Shown here: positions 61,382-64,000 of the stretch, piece by piece
Layout: every line of letters starts with the position of its first letter
How positions within the stretch are numbered: position 1 is the first letter of the stretch
Origin: CAVVAE01 sp963746185
GTDB lineage: Bacteria > Actinomycetota > Actinomycetes > Propionibacteriales > Nocardioidaceae
Reading direction: 5' to 3'
NCBI GenBank assembly: GCA_963746185.1
Contig: CAVVAE010000001.1
Coordinates: forward strand, 620,001-684,000
Length of the DNA: 64,000 nucleotides
Translations under genes and position numbers: made by a program
The notes under the pieces: generated by a model
What the model was told of the DNA's origin: nothing
Seen by the model: the letters and a program-made list of their open reading frames with translations, nothing else
Database searches by the model: none

Positions 61382-62413
61382 GTGACGGACACCCGCTCTC
61401 CCATCCCGTCGGCGCCAACGCTAGAAGCCGTTGCCGCGCGAGCAAAGGTGTCACGGGCGACCGCCAGCCGAGTGCTCCGCGGCGCCGCGAACGTCAGCAA
61501 TCAGGCGCGAACCGCAGTGCAGGAAGCGGCGGCGGAACTGTCATACACGCCCAACCGTGCCGCGCGCTCGCTCGTCACCGGTCGTAGCGACTCGGTGGCC
61601 TTCTACGTCGATGAGTCTGAGGACCGGTTGTTCGCCGACCCCTACTTCCTCGGGGTGCTCCGGGGCACTCAAGCCGCGATCGCTGACGCCGGCATGCAGC
61701 TCGTCTTCAGCGTCGCGTCAACACCTGAAGATCACGAGCGGTTCGTCCGCTACGCCGCCGGACGGCACGTCGACGGGGTGCTCCTGCTCTCCCTGCACAG
61801 CACGACAAAGTTGCCGGAACAGCTCGAGAGCCACGGCATACCTACCGTCCTCAGCGGCCGCCCACTCGTTGGCGGCTCGAGCCTCTACTTCGTGGACGCC
61901 GACAACATCGGCGGTGCCGGTATGGCGACACGGCACCTCCTCGACACCGGCCGACGCTGCATCGCGAGTGTGACCGGCCCGCAAGACATGTGCGCGGGAC
62001 AGGACCGGCTAGCCGGCTTCGTGGACACCTTTGTCGAGCGGGAACTCGAGGTGCGCAAGGACTTGATCGCGGAGGCAATGTTCACCATCACCAGTGGGTA
62101 TGAAGCGATGCAGCGATTGCTGGAGGTGGAGCCCAAGATCGATGCCGTGTTCGCGGCCTCAGACCTCACCGCGCTCGGCGCGATGCGAGCGATCGAGGCC
62201 AGCGGCCGGCGCATCTTCGATGACGTCGCGGTCGTGGGGTTCGACGACATCAGCGCTGCCGAGACCGCAAACCCGGCATTGACCACCATCCGCCAACCGA
62301 TCGCCGAGATGGGTCAGACGATGGGTGAACTGCTCATCCGCCGACTCGCCGGCGAGAACCCGAAGCGGAGCACGATCCTGCCCGTGGAGCTGGTCCGCCG
62401 GGAATCGGCGTAA
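61382..62413 (+). CDS. LacI-family transcriptional repressor
   Basis: 343 aa from GTG 61382. N-terminal LacI HTH PTLEAVAARAKVSRATASRV followed by the hinge ELSYTPNRAARSL. The periplasmic-binding-like core has FVDADNIGGAGMATRHLLDTG and FDDVAVVGFDDISAAETANP, as in sugar-responsive repressors. The perfect palindrome at 62508-62523 lies just downstream, ahead of the sugar-binding lipoprotein gene, so it should repress that uptake operon until its sugar is present. Confidence 0.95.
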   Translation: MTDTRSPIPSAPTLEAVAARAKVSRATASRVLRGAANVSNQARTAVQEAAAELSYTPNRAARSLVTGRSDSVAFYVDESEDRLFADPYFLGVLRGTQAAIADAGMQLVFSVASTPEDHERFVRYAAGRHVDGVLLLSLHSTTKLPEQLESHGIPTVLSGRPLVGGSSLYFVDADNIGGAGMATRHLLDTGRRCIASVTGPQDMCAGQDRLAGFVDTFVERELEVRKDLIAEAMFTITSGYEAMQRLLEVEPKIDAVFAASDLTALGAMRAIEASGRRIFDDVAVVGFDDISAAETANPALTTIRQPIAEMGQTMGELLIRRLAGENPKRSTILPVELVRRESA

Positions 62414-62480
62414 CGACCAGTTTGGGCTGCTGTCCAGGACCCGATCTCATCGATTTCGATCACGATTCGTCTCCAGGACC

Positions 62481-62509
62481 TTGACAGTTCCGGTTTAAGG
62501 GGCGATTGT
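62481..62509 (+). promoter_or_regulatory. Promoter for the solute-binding protein gene
   Basis: TTGACA (62481-62486) and GATTGT (62504-62509) with a 17-bp spacer form a good sigma-70-type promoter. The operator palindrome starts inside the -10 box, so repressor binding would block it. Confidence 0.7.
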
Positions 62510-62523
62510 GAGAGCGCTCTCAC
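62508..62523. promoter_or_regulatory. LacI-family operator
   Basis: GTGAGAGCGCTCTCAC is a perfect 16-bp palindrome with the central GCGC of LacI/GalR operators (consensus-like TGAGAGCGCTCTCA). It overlaps the -10 region and precedes the solute-binding protein start by 22 bp. Confidence 0.88.
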
Positions 62524-62544
62524 GAACTCCTCAGAGGAGGACCC

Positions 62545-63897
62545 ATGCGCTTCCGTTCTCGAAATTCCGCCCGACTGGTCAGCTGCATCATGGCCGGATC
62601 TGTCGGCATGTTAGGTCTGGCGGCGTGCTCGTCCGACGACGACTCAGGCGACTCAGCCAAGGACGCCACCTCCACCGGACCGTGCGGAACCACCGAGGAC
62701 ACCACGTTGACCGTGGGGCTCTTCGGGACGTTCGGTTTCCAGGAGAACGGCCTCTATGACCAGTACAAAGAAGTCTGCCCGAACATCACGATCAAGGAAG
62801 ACGTCGTCGAGCAGTCGGCTGACTACTGGACCCGTCTCAAGACCAGGCTCGCCTCGGGCAGCGGCTTGGCCGACGTACAAGCGATCGAGATCGGCTTCGT
62901 CGCTGATGTGGTCCAGAATCACTCAGACGAATTCGTGAACTTCAATGAAGTCGACGGCATCGACGACCTCAAAGGGCAGTTCTACGACTGGAAGTGGGGG
63001 CAGGCCAGCTCCCTCGACGGCGAGACCACGGTCGGCCTTGGCACCGACATCGGCCCTGAAGCAATCTGCTACCGGTCCGACCTGATCGAGGAAGCAGGGT
63101 TCAGCTCGGATCCGGCCGACCTCGCGGAGGAATGGGGCACGTGGGAGGACTTCATCGCGTTCGGCAACGAGTACACGGACAAGACAGACCACCCGTTCGT
63201 GGACAGTGCCGCCAGCATCTTCTCGACCGCCGTCTACCAGGGCGAAGAGGCCTACGCTAACGCCGATGGAGAGGCGAACGTCGAGGACAGCGACGGTGTG
63301 CAGGCCGCCTGGGATTACGCGACGCAAGCAGCTGAAGATGGGATCACCGCAGGTCTCTCGCAGTTCACAGATCCCTGGAACAAGGCATTCTCCAGCGGCG
63401 AGTTCGCCGCGATCGCTTGCCCCACGTGGATGATGGGCTACATCCAAGGCCAGGCAGGTCCCGACTTCGCCGGCAAGTGGAGCGTGGCGCCGGTCCTCCC
63501 CGGTGGAGCGACGAACTGGGGCGGCTCCTGGCTCGGCGTGCCGACGGAAGCTGCGAACAAGCCTGCGGCGATCGCGCTCGTCAAGTGGCTCTCCGACAAG
63601 GAGCAGCAGGTGACGATGTGGGCATCCAAGGAACAGGGTGGGCACTTCCCGTCCAACCAGGACGCCGCTGAGGACCCGAGGGTGCAGGACGCCACGAGCG
63701 ACTACTTCAGCAACGCACCGGTGGGGCAGATCTTCGGTGACATCTCCGCGCAGATGCAGATCCCGCCGATCGGGCTGTATGACACGCAGATTCAGGCCGC
63801 CTTGACGACTCAGCTGACCAATGTCGAGACGAAAGGCACGTCACCGGACGACGCGTTCAACGATGCGCTCGATGCAATCCAGCAGGTAACTGGCTGA
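62545..63897 (+). CDS. Extracellular solute-binding lipoprotein of a sugar ABC transporter
   Basis: 450 aa. Lipoprotein signal with lipobox LGLAAC and Cys28 as the lipidation site, then a disordered acidic linker (SSDDDSGDSAKD). Family 1 sugar-binding features: TLTVGLFGTFGF, TRLASGSGLADVQAIEIGF, EEWGTWEDFIAFGNEY, FSSGEFAAIACPTWMMGY and WGGSWLGVPTEAANKPAA. The ABC permease genes should follow beyond the window edge. Regulated by the adjacent LacI repressor. RBS AGAGGAGG precedes the ATG. Confidence 0.95.
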   Translation: MRFRSRNSARLVSCIMAGSVGMLGLAACSSDDDSGDSAKDATSTGPCGTTEDTTLTVGLFGTFGFQENGLYDQYKEVCPNITIKEDVVEQSADYWTRLKTRLASGSGLADVQAIEIGFVADVVQNHSDEFVNFNEVDGIDDLKGQFYDWKWGQASSLDGETTVGLGTDIGPEAICYRSDLIEEAGFSSDPADLAEEWGTWEDFIAFGNEYTDKTDHPFVDSAASIFSTAVYQGEEAYANADGEANVEDSDGVQAAWDYATQAAEDGITAGLSQFTDPWNKAFSSGEFAAIACPTWMMGYIQGQAGPDFAGKWSVAPVLPGGATNWGGSWLGVPTEAANKPAAIALVKWLSDKEQQVTMWASKEQGGHFPSNQDAAEDPRVQDATSDYFSNAPVGQIFGDISAQMQIPPIGLYDTQIQAALTTQLTNVETKGTSPDDAFNDALDAIQQVTG

Positions 63898-63936
63898 GCG
63901 CCGCGGGCTACCCCCGACAGTCCGCGCATCACAGCC

Positions 63937-63978
63937 ACGTCAGGTGTCGGAGATGCAAAAATCTCTGGCACCTGACGT
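63937..63978. terminator. Hairpin downstream of the solute-binding gene
   Basis: ACGTCAGGTG (63937-63946) pairs with CACCTGACGT (63969-63978), and an inner GAGAT/ATCTC pair extends the stem around a GCAAAA loop. It lies 40 bp after the stop. It may attenuate transcription between the binding-protein gene and the expected permeases, or be a dispersed palindrome. Confidence 0.6.
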
Positions 63979-64000
63979 CTGCCGGAAGAGGTGATCCACG

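Overview
The window is GC-rich throughout, with GTG/TTG starts, Tat and lipoprotein signals, a mycobacterial-type gcvH-garA-merR cluster and dispersed 'VELVETP' palindromic repeats. This points to a chromosomal segment of a high-GC actinobacterium, most likely of the Nocardioides/Propionibacteriales kind. The taxonomic call is inference from gene content and style. About 62 genes can be supported. No tRNA, rRNA, CRISPR array, insertion sequence, prophage or replication origin was seen.

Layout. 0-8.4 kb: tail of an SGNH hydrolase, glmS with a coupled 86-aa gene, then a rightward run of two esterase-fold hydrolases, an ATP-grasp ligase-like protein, an aldo/keto reductase, a DUF2332 protein (frameshifted) and a LOG-family phosphoribohydrolase. 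8.4-15.5 kb: single accessory metabolic genes (membrane protein, RmlB-like dehydratase with a Cys in the catalytic motif, DUF1801, aldo/keto reductase, DHFR-like, DUF899, GNAT, PCD-VOC fusion, esterase). 15.8-22.1 kb: cytochrome P450, a DrrAB-type ABC exporter and a large ATP-binding LuxR regulator. 22.3-24.8 kb: a secreted acidic-repeat protein and a zinc-finger/FAD monooxygenase whose last codons lie in a palindromic repeat cluster. 24.8-29.4 kb: DppA-like peptidase, hemerythrin, CGNR regulator divergent from two MFS transporters with a palindromic intergenic region. 29.4-42.6 kb: pepN, a CDF metal exporter, fdhD, sbcD, sbcC, DUF5999, tldD/tldE and a serine hydrolase coupled to gcvP.

42.6-51.4 kb (leftward) is the most conserved part. 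It has a glycine riboswitch ahead of gcvP and, further upstream, the actinobacterial cluster pgsA-like / DUF881 / small basic protein / DUF881 / gcvH / garA-like FHA / ftsR-like merR / DUF151 nuclease / second merR, in the same order as Rv1822-Rv1830 of M. tuberculosis. 51.5-55.6 kb encodes homogentisate catabolism: hmgA, an uncharacterised protein, fumarylacetoacetase and a convergent IclR regulator. 55.7-64 kb holds a Tat-exported amidase, DinB, DUF1772, a MocR regulator, DUF1203, a DUF899 remnant and a LacI-regulated sugar-binding lipoprotein at the right edge.

Two tracts, about 33.1-34.9 kb (fdhD, sbcD) and 48.1-51.1 kb (garA to pgsA), contain many single-base indels. Each protein can be rebuilt by switching frames, while the genes between the tracts are intact. 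Local sequence error is the simplest explanation, and those genes are annotated as disrupted in this sequence. Isolated frameshifts also occur in the DUF2332 gene, the DinB gene and the DUF899 remnant; the last also looks internally deleted and is called a pseudogene.
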